From positions 1 through 19,604 of the forward strand of contig JBDKKY010000016.1 in NCBI GenBank assembly GCA_039795875.1: a DNA stretch of 19,604 bases. Direction: 5' to 3'. The notes under the pieces were generated by a model. It saw nothing but the letters and a program-made list of their open reading frames with translations. It was not told the DNA's origin and ran no database searches. Origin of the DNA: CAIZLB01 sp039795875. Its GTDB lineage: Bacteria > Patescibacteriota > Minisyncoccia > Phycocordibacterales > CAIZLB01. Every line of letters begins with the position of its first letter. Position 1 is the first letter of the stretch. A program made the translations under genes and the position numbers. Positions 1 through 7,287 of the stretch are shown piece by piece.

Positions 1-650
1 CTGTACCCTGATGTCTCTACAGGAAAAGTAGACTGATACACCAACTGTTTAATGACACCTACACCTGGACCTTTGATCTGCCATGCTGCAATACCTTGAC
101 CTGCACCAGTCCAAACAATCTTATGCAATGTGGGATCTTTTGGATTAGGCTGAGTAATTGTGATATCAAAACCTGTCACCTCAGATTCATTTTCTGTTTG
201 AGTGGTGACCGGCAATATTGTTGCACTGGGACCAGGAATTGCTGTCACCGTTAGAGTTTCATCGAAAAACCAATTCAGGTCACCGCGACCAGGCATACTT
301 AAGATAGTCACCTCATATTCTGCCTTTGGTGGAATATCACCAGAGATCCGAGCACTTAACGTAGTGGTATTGCCTGAAAGACTAACCTTCGTCAGGAATG
401 ATTGTCTGTTGGTACCAAGCACTTCGAGATACAGACCTGATATTTCATCGTCCGTCAGCGGTGTGGGAGTAGTCAGACTAAAAAGGATTGTGTCTCCCGC
501 CTGCACAGTGGTTGCAAGAAGTGTTCCGGCCGTGATACTCCGACCACTAGATACTTGGGCGAGCTGATTTTTGGTGCCAATAGTATAAATCTTACTGCCT
601 GTATACACGATACCTGCCAATAAGATTGCAATGAGAACAATCTTTTTCAT
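1..650 (-). CDS. Secreted or membrane-anchored protein, 3' end outside window
   Basis: Reading the complement from the ATG at 650 gives an open frame of 216 codons that runs off the window edge without a stop. The N-terminus (MKKIVLIAILLAGIVYTGSK) has two lysines followed by a short hydrophobic stretch, so it is a signal peptide or single membrane anchor. The rest is rich in Thr, Ser and Gly with alternating hydrophobic residues, as in beta-sandwich extracellular domains, and I see no catalytic motif. A TATAAT box lies 8 bases upstream of the ATG, which supports this start. I do not recognise the family. The role is probably at the cell surface, by inference from the export signal only. It is transcribed divergently from the small membrane protein at 743. 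Confidence 0.75.
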   Translation of the reverse strand, partial: MKKIVLIAILLAGIVYTGSKIYTIGTKNQLAQVSSGRSITAGTLLATTVQAGDTILFSLTTPTPLTDDEISGLYLEVLGTNRQSFLTKVSLSGNTTTLSARISGDIPPKAEYEVTILSMPGRGDLNWFFDETLTVTAIPGPSATILPVTTQTENESEVTGFDITITQPNPKDPTLHKIVWTGAGQGIAAWQIKGPGVGVIKQLVYQSTFPVETSGY

Positions 651-658
651 GTGTGATT

Positions 659-664
659 ATTATA
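659..664 (-). promoter_or_regulatory. -10 box for the secreted protein gene
   Basis: TATAAT on the minus strand ends 8 bases before the ATG at 650, so the transcript would have almost no leader. No good -35 hexamer is visible at the usual spacing. Confidence 0.4.
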
Positions 665-742
665 CCCTAAATCGTAGGGGTTTTGCAGCAAGGGTACCCA
701 TACCATTGTCCACATATTCATATCATGTCATCATATATACAT

Positions 743-949
743 ATGACATCAATACAAAATCTTTTCAATATTATTCTGGTATTTATACAAAACCATCTTC
801 TGACGATTATTATCATTCTTGTTGTTCTCGGTCTAGCCGGTTTTCTGTTCAGAATCGCTTTTACTATCCTAAAATGGTTGGTCATTATCGTGGTTGGGTT
901 GTGGCTTGGACTTACAGTACTGAACTGGATCTTTAGTCTTTTTATGTAG
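743..949 (+). CDS. Small two-helix membrane protein
   Basis: This 68-residue protein starts MTSIQNLFNI. It has two strongly hydrophobic segments, roughly residues 8-38 (rich in Ile, Leu and Val) and 45-66 (LKWLVIIVVGLWLG region), separated by a short segment with Arg and Lys. I chose the ATG at 743; an in-frame ATG at 725 and a TTG at 683 are possible but would add a polar, Tyr/His-rich tail. Its stop overlaps the last 8 bases of the convergent TrmB-like gene. No family is recognised. The hydrophobic pattern is unlikely by chance, but a gene this short remains a prediction. Confidence 0.5.
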   Translation: MTSIQNLFNIILVFIQNHLLTIIIILVVLGLAGFLFRIAFTILKWLVIIVVGLWLGLTVLNWIFSLFM

Positions 950-1673
950 TCTTCCACAACAGCTCAAACACCTGTTTATAAAAATCCGCCAGACTCTTAT
1001 CTTCCATCACAACCACCTGCTTCTGTTTATGCATGATCATTTTTACCACGTCTCCACCAACCTCTATAGATACACCAGGAGAAAATAATTTGTGATCTAT
1101 TTTCTTAGTTTCAAATCCGTGTCGGACATCATCTTCTCTGAAGTCTTTGTCATAGGTATTGCTCGGCATAATACATTTTAATTTCAATCCCAATTTATAC
1201 ATGTGCTCCATGTGCTCAAAATATTCATCACGGACTTTTACATTTTTCCCCACAGCAGCATAAAAGGCATACACATATTTATCTTTAACTCTATGAAGTC
1301 CGTGGGATAGTGCTTGTACTAGTGAACCTTGACCTTTAAATACGACTATCCCCGCTTGCCCTTTCGGTCGAGACACTGTTGGAATGGAGGCTAAGAGTTC
1401 ATGTGCATTACGATTAAATTCTGTCTGTGATTCCGAGATGAATTCATGGGGATCTTTGGCAATATACACCTGATTCTTTTGATGTGGCACGATCAAGGCC
1501 AATCCTTTTTTTCGCAATTCTTCTATGAGCACATAGACCGTGGGTCTTTTCATGCCGGCCTCTTTGGCGATCTCATAGGCGGTCGCTTGTCCAACTTTAT
1601 ATAAAGCCAAATATATCTTGGCCTCCTTGTCTGTTAATCCGAGTGAGATAAGAGCATTGATTATTTTCTGCAT
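942..1673 (-). CDS. TrmB-family transcriptional regulator
   Basis: This 243-residue protein begins with a winged helix-turn-helix of the TrmB type at about residues 5-70. It has the typical opening LxxLGLTDKEAKIYLAL, then the recognition segment AYEIAKEAGMKRPTVYVLIE and a Lys/Gly wing. The C-terminal two thirds resemble the effector or phospholipase-D-like half found in many TrmB proteins, with a charged stretch near residue 150-190. TrmB proteins bind palindromic operators and usually respond to sugars or other metabolites; the ligand here cannot be read from sequence. The start is fixed by a TATAAT box 15 bases upstream, and a 19-bp palindrome overlaps that promoter, which suggests autoregulation. 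The gene is convergent with the small membrane protein and divergent from the oxygenase pair, which it could also control. Confidence 0.85.
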   Translation of the reverse strand: MQKIINALISLGLTDKEAKIYLALYKVGQATAYEIAKEAGMKRPTVYVLIEELRKKGLALIVPHQKNQVYIAKDPHEFISESQTEFNRNAHELLASIPTVSRPKGQAGIVVFKGQGSLVQALSHGLHRVKDKYVYAFYAAVGKNVKVRDEYFEHMEHMYKLGLKLKCIMPSNTYDKDFREDDVRHGFETKKIDHKLFSPGVSIEVGGDVVKMIMHKQKQVVVMEDKSLADFYKQVFELLWKTT

Positions 1674-1680
1674 ACTTCCA

Positions 1681-1719
1681 GACTATCAATTATAGAAAAA
1701 TAGTCAATTATTTTGACTA
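1681..1719 (-). promoter_or_regulatory. trmB promoter with palindromic operator candidate
   Basis: On the minus strand a TATAAT box occupies 1694-1689. Just upstream lies the perfect inverted repeat TAGTCAA, 5 bases, TTGACTA (1701-1719), covering the spacer and -35 position. A third half-site, GACTAT at 1681-1686, pairs with ATAGTC at 1700-1705 and flanks the -10 box on its other side. This arrangement of GACTA half-sites fits repression by the adjacent TrmB protein. The rest of the gap to 1843 is AT-rich and I see no clear promoter for the plus-strand oxygenase gene in it. Confidence 0.5.
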
Positions 1720-1843
1720 CTATTATCAATCTCAAATCAGCCTTGTAAATACTGGTTCATATAGAATCTGGCAAAATAATCTCCTCACACTTTTGCATTC
1801 CATGTTTTTATTACATCAGAAAGAACCTTAACCCCACACATAT

Positions 1844-2422
1844 ATGCTCGACATCACCAAACAAAACATTGACGAACTTCTTGATCCCACTTGCGGCGCA
1901 ACTGTCATTGGCGGAGGAGAATTCCAGCACACCAGCCTCTTGCCCTTTGCGGACGCTCTTCGTTCTCGATTCAAAGTTCCACCACCCGGAAACCTCGTCT
2001 CCAATTACTCATTTACCTGTCTCTCCGACCGACCTCAGAGAATCTGGGAAGACTTCAGCACAGCATTCGCGCAAGATCTCAACAACAGACTCCTCCCTCA
2101 ACTGCCGTTTGCCGAACAGCTCACGTTTGATGATCTGTATCTCACCTACTATCCTCCATCTGTCATGGGAGTCGGATGTCACCGCGATACGAACTGTAAA
2201 GGTCTCGTCCTTGCTTATGTACTTGAAGGCACTTTGCCGTTCTTCATTTGCAAAGACAAAGACATGAATCAGCCTCAGCAAATCATCGTTCAACCGGGAC
2301 AAATCCTGGCAATGCGGGCGGCACAAATCGGAGACCTACCCCGCCCTTACCATTTTGTCGGAGAGGTGAAAGATCCTGTCCTTCAACTCGGTCTTCGTCA
2401 ATATATTAACCCCAATCAATAA
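1844..2422 (+). CDS. 2-oxoglutarate/Fe(II) oxygenase-like protein, copy 1
   Basis: This 192-residue protein has the pattern of a double-stranded beta-helix Fe(II)/2-oxoglutarate oxygenase. HRD at residues 113-115 gives the metal-binding HxD, RPYH ends at His170 for the distal His, and GLRQ supplies Arg185, 15 residues after that His, where the 2-oxoglutarate carboxylate is normally held. Between them are a hydrophobic strand, the FFICKD segment and PGQILAMR. The N-terminal 100 residues are not recognisable and probably form the substrate-binding part. The next gene encodes a paralogue with the same three blocks. The substrate is unknown. The HRD followed by Asn resembles the HxD region of TET/JBP nucleobase oxygenases, but other families share it, so this is only a hint. 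Confidence 0.75.
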   Translation: MLDITKQNIDELLDPTCGATVIGGGEFQHTSLLPFADALRSRFKVPPPGNLVSNYSFTCLSDRPQRIWEDFSTAFAQDLNNRLLPQLPFAEQLTFDDLYLTYYPPSVMGVGCHRDTNCKGLVLAYVLEGTLPFFICKDKDMNQPQQIIVQPGQILAMRAAQIGDLPRPYHFVGEVKDPVLQLGLRQYINPNQ

Positions 2423-2427
2423 TTCCT

Positions 2428-3108
2428 ATGAACCAACGATTCACTGTATCACTAGGCGAACACCATATCGCCGAACTCTCAGACCCCGATCGTGGCATAA
2501 CAACTGCTTCGATTCGAGAGATGACACCCGCGCTTCTGACTGACCTAAACAGACAGGCTGAAGGACTTGATTATGAGCCGGCCAAAAAGGTGGTAACCAG
2601 AGTGGGGCAGAACTTCCGGGCCTGTGGGGAGTTTGGAGATACAAGCGTGTGGAGACAAATGGCAACACAGTTTGCTGACGGGTTAGAACATTCGTTTCGT
2701 CGTCACAACAAGCTGAGCCTGCTCTCCACCCTCCCGCTGAACTTCACCGATCTCGCTGTACAGCACTACCCGCAGACCACTGTTGGACAAACTCACGGCA
2801 TCGGCATACACCGCGACCACAATGATTTCATCAATCTTGTAGTCGTCTTACTTCTCCACGGTGCCTGCAACTTCTATATCTGCAAAGATCGCGAAGGCAA
2901 TGGTGCCGTAGAGATTGAGGGTGAACCTGGACAGTTGCTGATCATGCGTGGTGGAGGCTTTGCCGGTGGAGGTTTGAGTCGCCCCCTCCACTATGTCGGA
3001 CCAATCGACGAGCGAGGAAGACTTAGCTTCGGCCTTCGACAGCTATCGAGTGACCCTGAAGCTGCAGCAAGGCTACGCAAGCTCTTTAGTGGTGAAACCA
3101 CTGCTTAA
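2428..3108 (+). CDS. 2-oxoglutarate/Fe(II) oxygenase-like protein, copy 2
   Basis: This 226-residue paralogue of the preceding gene starts 5 bases after its stop, so the two are surely cotranscribed. The iron ligands are His128 and Asp130 (HRD) and His188 (RPLH), and Arg204 in GLRQ is the likely 2-oxoglutarate anchor. FYICKD and PGQLLIMR match the same blocks in copy 1. Copy 2 differs by a Gly-rich insert (GGGFAGGGLS) before the distal His and by a charged C-terminal tail (about residues 206-226). The N-terminal halves are much more diverged than the cores, which suggests different substrates or partners. The gene is visibly more GC-rich than the fol genes that follow, possibly a sign of transfer. 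The reaction is not known. Confidence 0.75.
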   Translation: MNQRFTVSLGEHHIAELSDPDRGITTASIREMTPALLTDLNRQAEGLDYEPAKKVVTRVGQNFRACGEFGDTSVWRQMATQFADGLEHSFRRHNKLSLLSTLPLNFTDLAVQHYPQTTVGQTHGIGIHRDHNDFINLVVVLLLHGACNFYICKDREGNGAVEIEGEPGQLLIMRGGGFAGGGLSRPLHYVGPIDERGRLSFGLRQLSSDPEAAARLRKLFSGETTA

Positions 3109-3114
3109 TAACAC

Positions 3115-3142
3115 GGGGACGTGCTCATCTGCACGCTTCCCC
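3115..3142 (+). terminator. Hairpin after the oxygenase pair
   Basis: GGGGA CGTGC and GCACG CTTCCCC form a GC-rich hairpin with a 6-base loop and a small bulge, 7 bases after the stop codon. It is followed by ATTTATAT rather than a proper T-run, so it is at best a weak terminator, or a stem that separates the oxygenase and fol mRNAs. Confidence 0.35.
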
Positions 3143-3178
3143 ATTTATATACAATTATCAATTAACACATTTATTATC

Positions 3179-3745
3179 ATGAACACAGAAAATAATCACA
3201 AAACAATAGCCGCTAGCTTTAAAAATATTCTTCAAGCTCTGGGAGAAGATACTGGGCGTGAAGGCATACTCAAAACCCCAGACCGTGTCGCCAAATCTTT
3301 GCTCTTTCTGACTCGAGGTCATACTGAAGAAAAAAATGTTATTCAAAACTGCAAAGATGCTTTATTTGATGAAAATATAAAATCACACATATCAATAAAA
3401 GACATAGAATTCTATAGTCTATGCGAACATCATGTCCTACCCTTCTGGGGTACCGTCAGCATTTCCTTTGTTCCAAACGAGGATGGAAAAATATTAGGAC
3501 TAAGTAAATTTGGGCGACTGGTCGATGTGTTCAGCCGACGTCTCCAGGTTCAAGAGAGATTGAGTCAACAATTGCTCTCAATTATTAAGGAAATACTTCA
3601 GCCGAAAGCAGTATGTATACAGGTTAAAGCCAAGCATATGTGCATGATGATGCGTGGTGTTGAAAAACATAATTCGACGACCGTGACATATGACTTTGAG
3701 GGTGCTGAAAAATATGAGCAGGGCTTAAAAGATTTACTCCGATGA
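3179..3745 (+). CDS. folE: GTP cyclohydrolase I
   Basis: This 188-residue enzyme converts GTP to 7,8-dihydroneopterin triphosphate, the first step of folate and pterin synthesis. The zinc site is complete: Cys82 and His85 in SLCEHHVLPF and Cys155 in HMCMMMRGV. The RLQVQERLSQQ signature and the early TPDRVAKS segment are present, and the length is slightly short of the roughly 220-residue E. coli protein, with the N-terminal helix trimmed. I chose the ATG at 3179 because the frame is open further upstream only as read-through inside the preceding oxygenase gene. The TGA stop overlaps the ATG of folB by 4 bases, so the two are translationally coupled. Confidence 0.95.
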   Translation: MNTENNHKTIAASFKNILQALGEDTGREGILKTPDRVAKSLLFLTRGHTEEKNVIQNCKDALFDENIKSHISIKDIEFYSLCEHHVLPFWGTVSISFVPNEDGKILGLSKFGRLVDVFSRRLQVQERLSQQLLSIIKEILQPKAVCIQVKAKHMCMMMRGVEKHNSTTVTYDFEGAEKYEQGLKDLLR

Positions 3746-4134
3746 TTACCAAAATTAACATCAAAAAATTTATAACAAAAGTGTCTATCGGTATAACCCC
3801 TGAGGAGAGAGCTAGGGCACAACCACTTACTATAGATTTGTCATTATCAATCAATGCCGACAAGGCCATACAAACCGATGACGTACATTACACAATAAAT
3901 TATTCAGAGCTACAGAAATCTATACTGGAAATCACTAGTACAACCTCATACAACCTGCTCGAGTCTCTAGCTTTTCACATCGTGAGAAAATGTTTTGAGC
4001 ATGTACTGGTTGAAAATGTAGAGATCACGATCAACAAACCATACATATTGTCCGGCTCAGAATCGGCTGGAATAACCCTAACCTTTACTCGACATGAATA
4101 CAATCTATCTAGCACTTGGAAGCAACATCGGTGA
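3742..4134 (+). CDS. folB: Dihydroneopterin aldolase
   Basis: This 130-residue enzyme cleaves dihydroneopterin to 6-hydroxymethyl-dihydropterin and glycolaldehyde. The family residues are present: Glu22 in GITPEERA, Tyr54 in the HYTINYSEL segment, Glu74 in NLLESLA, and Lys99 in TINKPY as the catalytic lysine. It starts inside the folE stop (ATGA) and its last 41 bases overlap the start of folK-folP in another frame, so expression of the three enzymes is tightly coupled. The C-terminal tail after about residue 115 (THE family usually ends near 120) is what creates the long overlap. Confidence 0.93.
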   Translation: MITKINIKKFITKVSIGITPEERARAQPLTIDLSLSINADKAIQTDDVHYTINYSELQKSILEITSTTSYNLLESLAFHIVRKCFEHVLVENVEITINKPYILSGSESAGITLTFTRHEYNLSSTWKQHR

Positions 4135-5326
4135 TCGATATAGATATATGCAACAAACTATCACTCTTCTAGCTTCACACCTGCACGGCATCAAACAATC
4201 TCACATCTACGAAACCAAACCGTGGGGCGTAACTGAACAAGATACATTTCTCAATATGGTGATACGAGGCGAGACTTCATTGTCACCACAAGAATTGCTT
4301 CAACTCACACAAGACATACAAACCAGAGTCGGCCGAATTAAACGACAGACCAACGGACCCAGAGAAATAGATATAGATATTCTGTTGTACGGAGACGAAA
4401 CAGTACAAACAGCAGATTTAACTATTCCTCACCCACGCATACAAGAAAGAGATTTTGTGTATGTACCACTCAGAGAGTTAAACCCCAACTACGATATTTC
4501 ACCTACCATGATTGAACCTTATATTCTGCAAAGACACATGCCGACCCAGATCGTGGGCATACTCAACTTGTCTCCGGAAAGTTTCGGTAGCACTGCCTAC
4601 ACCGATCTATCCACTATTCTTCGTCGAGTTGAACAAATGGTCGACGAAGGAGCGGACATCATCGATATCGGTGCCCAATCAACCAAACCCGGCTCCGTAC
4701 AGTTGACCGAGGTTGCAGAGCTCAGCCGACTTCGCGGTGTGATCAAAGCTATAAAAATGCAATTCCCCTTTACACCGCTCTCTGTGGATACTACCCGACT
4801 TGCCTGTGTGTGCTTAGCACTAGAAGAAGGCATAGACATGGTGAATGACATCTCCGGCGGCAGATTCGCACCCGAGATTATCCCTCTCATTATCAAGACT
4901 GATGTCAAGATAGTCATCATGCACTCACGAGGAGACTTTGCTGATATTCATAAAAAATATCAGTACGGTGATATTATCACAGAGCTGTTAAATTATTTCC
5001 AAAGAAAGATTCAAGAATTATTAAAGCTTGGCTTAAGACCGGATCAAATAATCCTGGATCCCGGCATAGGATTTTCTAAAGGAGCCAAAGAAAATTTTGC
5101 CATTATTGGAAATATCGAAAAGCTGAAAGCTTTAGGGTTCCCGGTGTACATCGGCTTATCGCGCAAAAAGTTTATCGGCACCGCAACTGGTAAGGACGAT
5201 CCGCTAGACCGCGATGTCGGCAGCACCGTCCTCCACACGCTGTGTATACAAAAAGGCGCGGATTATATACGCGCCCACAATGTAGATTGTCTCCGCGACA
5301 CCATCAACGTTCTGAAAAACCTCTAA
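4094..5326 (+). CDS. folKP: Fused HPPK-DHPS (folK-folP) folate enzyme
   Basis: This 410-residue bifunctional protein joins two consecutive steps. Residues 1-145 are 6-hydroxymethyl-dihydropterin pyrophosphokinase: LALGSNIGD near the start and GPREIDIDIL at 88-97, with Asp93 and Asp95 as Mg ligands. Residues 150-410 are dihydropteroate synthase: GILNLSPESF (155-164), DIGAQSTKPG (191-200), SVDT (230-233), ND (251-252), MHSRG (276-280), DPGIGFSKG (322-330), GLSRKKF (354-360) and RAHNVD (393-398). The pterin loop reads LSPESFGSTAY instead of the usual TPDSFSDGG form, so substrate or sulfonamide binding may differ. The start at 4094, inside folB, is needed for the complete first beta-strand of HPPK. 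Such fusions are known in eukaryotes and some bacteria. A terminator follows directly. Confidence 0.94.
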   Translation: MNTIYLALGSNIGDRYRYMQQTITLLASHLHGIKQSHIYETKPWGVTEQDTFLNMVIRGETSLSPQELLQLTQDIQTRVGRIKRQTNGPREIDIDILLYGDETVQTADLTIPHPRIQERDFVYVPLRELNPNYDISPTMIEPYILQRHMPTQIVGILNLSPESFGSTAYTDLSTILRRVEQMVDEGADIIDIGAQSTKPGSVQLTEVAELSRLRGVIKAIKMQFPFTPLSVDTTRLACVCLALEEGIDMVNDISGGRFAPEIIPLIIKTDVKIVIMHSRGDFADIHKKYQYGDIITELLNYFQRKIQELLKLGLRPDQIILDPGIGFSKGAKENFAIIGNIEKLKALGFPVYIGLSRKKFIGTATGKDDPLDRDVGSTVLHTLCIQKGADYIRAHNVDCLRDTINVLKNL

Positions 5327-5331
5327 CCCTA

Positions 5332-5369
5332 GTCGTAGGCTCGCAACAGTGTGTGCCTACGACTTTTAT
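5332..5369 (+). terminator. Terminator of the fol cluster
   Basis: GTCGTAGGC (5332-5340) pairs perfectly with GCCTACGAC (5355-5363), followed by TTTTATT. It sits 5 bases after the folKP stop and works in the plus direction only. Confidence 0.9.
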
Positions 5370-5418
5370 TATAACTTCAAGGATCACAATGTCTCGCCCA
5401 GTTCAAAGAACTGACGGA

Positions 5419-6321
5419 TTATTGTATGGGATCAATAGGTGCCACAGACTGAATGGCTGCATGCTCATCCAACACTCGTATTTCTTGGTATTTCTTAGCT
5501 AAATATATATACATCAAAGCGCAAGAAAAGAAAATATTTATAATCGCACCTGTAGTCCCAGAAATAATCGTATAATACAATGCAGGCTCGTAGGTTATTG
5601 AATTCTGCATTGAAGCCAAGAATTCCTTGGGACCACTCACAAAAGAAATAAGGAGTTGTGCAAACATCCCGATGAGAGAGATTATAAACAATCCTCCGAA
5701 AGTTCCCCAGGCCTCGGCTCTGTGGGCTTTAACCAATCTAATAGATTCTTTCATTGAATCCCATGGACCCATATTTTTTGAAGAGAGAAAGATATTGCAA
5801 GCATAGATTAATTTCGGCGCATGTATCAGTGCCAAATAGACGGTAAGAGCCAGCGCCACGAGGCCTCCAATTATACCGATCACCACGTTGATGGCTGTGT
5901 GAAAGAAAATCAGAGCCGATATAATCACAACCATGGGGCCAAAAATAATAACCCAATACATGAGAGCAAAAACCAAAAATGATAGACAAAACTTAACCCA
6001 GGGCCAAACAGTTTTTCTTTGTATACCGGCGGCCTGGTTGAGAGTCAGAATAGTGCCTTCTTCTCGTTGTTGAAACACCCGAAATGAGGCTGGACTATAT
6101 ACCAACAGCATTAACAATACTGATACCAGTATGACCGCAGCACCAACTATCTCGATGATCAACCATGTTTGCTGAGGCAAGTCCAGACTATCCACCGCAA
6201 AAAGAGCGGCGAAAATTATCGCCAAAGGAATAATCTGTAAAAGAAACATAGGCAACATGGCCTCAAACACTTGCTTGAATCTATCTTTATAATCTTTAAA
6301 GGTTTGGTTAATAGTTTCCAT
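5419..6321 (-). CDS. Multipass integral membrane protein
   Basis: This 300-residue protein has about six hydrophobic segments, near residues 22-42, 55-77, 108-130, 135-165, 210-230 and 250-275, and an amphipathic Lys/Asp-rich N-terminus. The segment GPWDSMKESIRLVKAHRAEAWG before the last pair of helices resembles the conserved region of the glycerophosphodiester phosphodiesterase membrane-domain group and similar uncharacterised CPR proteins, but I see no enzyme motif. It lies 18 bases downstream of the band-7 gene on the same strand and is probably cotranscribed. That pairing suggests a role in membrane organisation; this is inference. Confidence 0.75.
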   Translation of the reverse strand: METINQTFKDYKDRFKQVFEAMLPMFLLQIIPLAIIFAALFAVDSLDLPQQTWLIIEIVGAAVILVSVLLMLLVYSPASFRVFQQREEGTILTLNQAAGIQRKTVWPWVKFCLSFLVFALMYWVIIFGPMVVIISALIFFHTAINVVIGIIGGLVALALTVYLALIHAPKLIYACNIFLSSKNMGPWDSMKESIRLVKAHRAEAWGTFGGLFIISLIGMFAQLLISFVSGPKEFLASMQNSITYEPALYYTIISGTTGAIINIFFSCALMYIYLAKKYQEIRVLDEHAAIQSVAPIDPIQ

Positions 6322-6339
6322 ATATCTTTTATTATAGTT

Positions 6340-7233
6340 TTAATTTCGGTTGCCCTTATTTCCACCCTCAATTCCCGCCATAATCTGCTGCATAATATCG
6401 TGAGTTTTTGAAACACTTGAATCCAAGAATACGACTTTTGAATTGTCGCCACTACCAATACTTTTCATAGTATCCAAGTATTGAGTCAATGTAAGTGTAG
6501 CAATAATCTCTGACGTATTTTGCTTAGTAACCCCTTGCACTGCCTCAATAGACTGCCGCAAACCATTGGCAATAGCCATACGCTCAAGAGCAATACCTTC
6601 TCCTTGCAATCGCTTTCGCTCACGCTCTCCTTCAGCCTCTTTGATGGCCTGAATCTTGGTTGCCTCTCCTTTGTTCTCAGCCGCTCGTCGGAGCTGCTCA
6701 GATGCAACCACTTCTGACATGGCATTAGTGATAGTGATTGGAAATGTGACATTTGTGATCTGGAAACTGTGAATCTTCATACCCCACTCTCGGAATTGAA
6801 CCTCAAGATCTCCTTTGATGTGTTCAGCCAATTCTTCTTTCTTTTCAAGCAAACTCTCATGAGTCTCTCGCGCCACATATGTCCGTAGTGAGTTTTCAAC
6901 ACTGGCTTCGATAGATCGAACTCGATCGTCCAACTCATAGACGTATCGTTTGATACCATCCAAAGCTTGGTCTACAGAAAAGATCAAGTTTGTACCGATA
7001 GTTGTAATCACCTTGTCCTTTGATGGGTAGTTACCCTGCAAAGCAAAGTTTTGTTGTCGTAGACTCACTCGCTCTTTGATTGATTCAAAAAATGGAATAA
7101 GAACATTGAAACCAGCAGTCATACTTCGACTATACCGTCCGAGCAGCTGCACTACCGCCACGGTATTTTGATTAATAATTCGTACACTGATAAGTAATAA
7201 AAATACTATTATAGCAATGATTGTATATGTCAT
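6340..7233 (-). CDS. SPFH/band-7 (stomatin-like) protein
   Basis: This 297-residue protein has one N-terminal membrane anchor (about residues 3-19), then a band-7 domain (residues 22-170). The domain shows the typical segments NQNTVAVVQLLGRY, FNVLIPF, the SLRQQ region and MKIHSFQITNV. A long charged coiled coil rich in Ala, Glu, Lys and Arg (about 175-225) follows, then a C-terminal oligomerisation region. Stomatin-like proteins form large rings in lipid microdomains and often sit beside membrane proteases; no NfeD or protease gene is visible here, and the neighbour is a multipass membrane protein. The start is supported by a promoter whose -10 box ends 6 bases before the ATG. Confidence 0.9.
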   Translation of the reverse strand: MTYTIIAIIVFLLLISVRIINQNTVAVVQLLGRYSRSMTAGFNVLIPFFESIKERVSLRQQNFALQGNYPSKDKVITTIGTNLIFSVDQALDGIKRYVYELDDRVRSIEASVENSLRTYVARETHESLLEKKEELAEHIKGDLEVQFREWGMKIHSFQITNVTFPITITNAMSEVVASEQLRRAAENKGEATKIQAIKEAEGERERKRLQGEGIALERMAIANGLRQSIEAVQGVTKQNTSEIIATLTLTQYLDTMKSIGSGDNSKVVFLDSSVSKTHDIMQQIMAGIEGGNKGNRN

Positions 7234-7239
7234 GGTGTG

Positions 7240-7268
7240 ATGATACCACGCATAGCCGACTTTGTCAT
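7240..7268 (-). promoter_or_regulatory. Promoter of the band-7 gene
   Basis: On the minus strand ATGACA (7268-7263), a 17-base spacer and TATCAT (7245-7240) with an upstream TG (TGG before TATCAT) form a good promoter. The ATG at 7233 is 6 bases past the -10 box, so the mRNA is probably leaderless. Confidence 0.6.
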
Positions 7269-7272
7269 TTAC

Positions 7273-7281
7273 TGATATACT
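7273..7281 (+). promoter_or_regulatory. Extended -10 promoter of corA
   Basis: TGATATACT is an extended -10 element ending 6 bases before the corA ATG at 7288. No -35 hexamer is visible. It faces away from the band-7 promoter within the same 54-bp gap. Confidence 0.45.
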
Positions 7282-7287
7282 AGAAAA

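Noticed and set aside
202..567. Plus-strand open frame at the left edge
   Set aside because: The minus-strand frame over the same bases has a signal peptide, a promoter and no stop for 216 codons, which is better supported.
2993..3178. Longer folE starting inside the oxygenase gene
   Set aside because: The extra 62 residues do not resemble GTP cyclohydrolase and overlap a well-supported gene; the ATG at 3179 gives the normal N-terminus.
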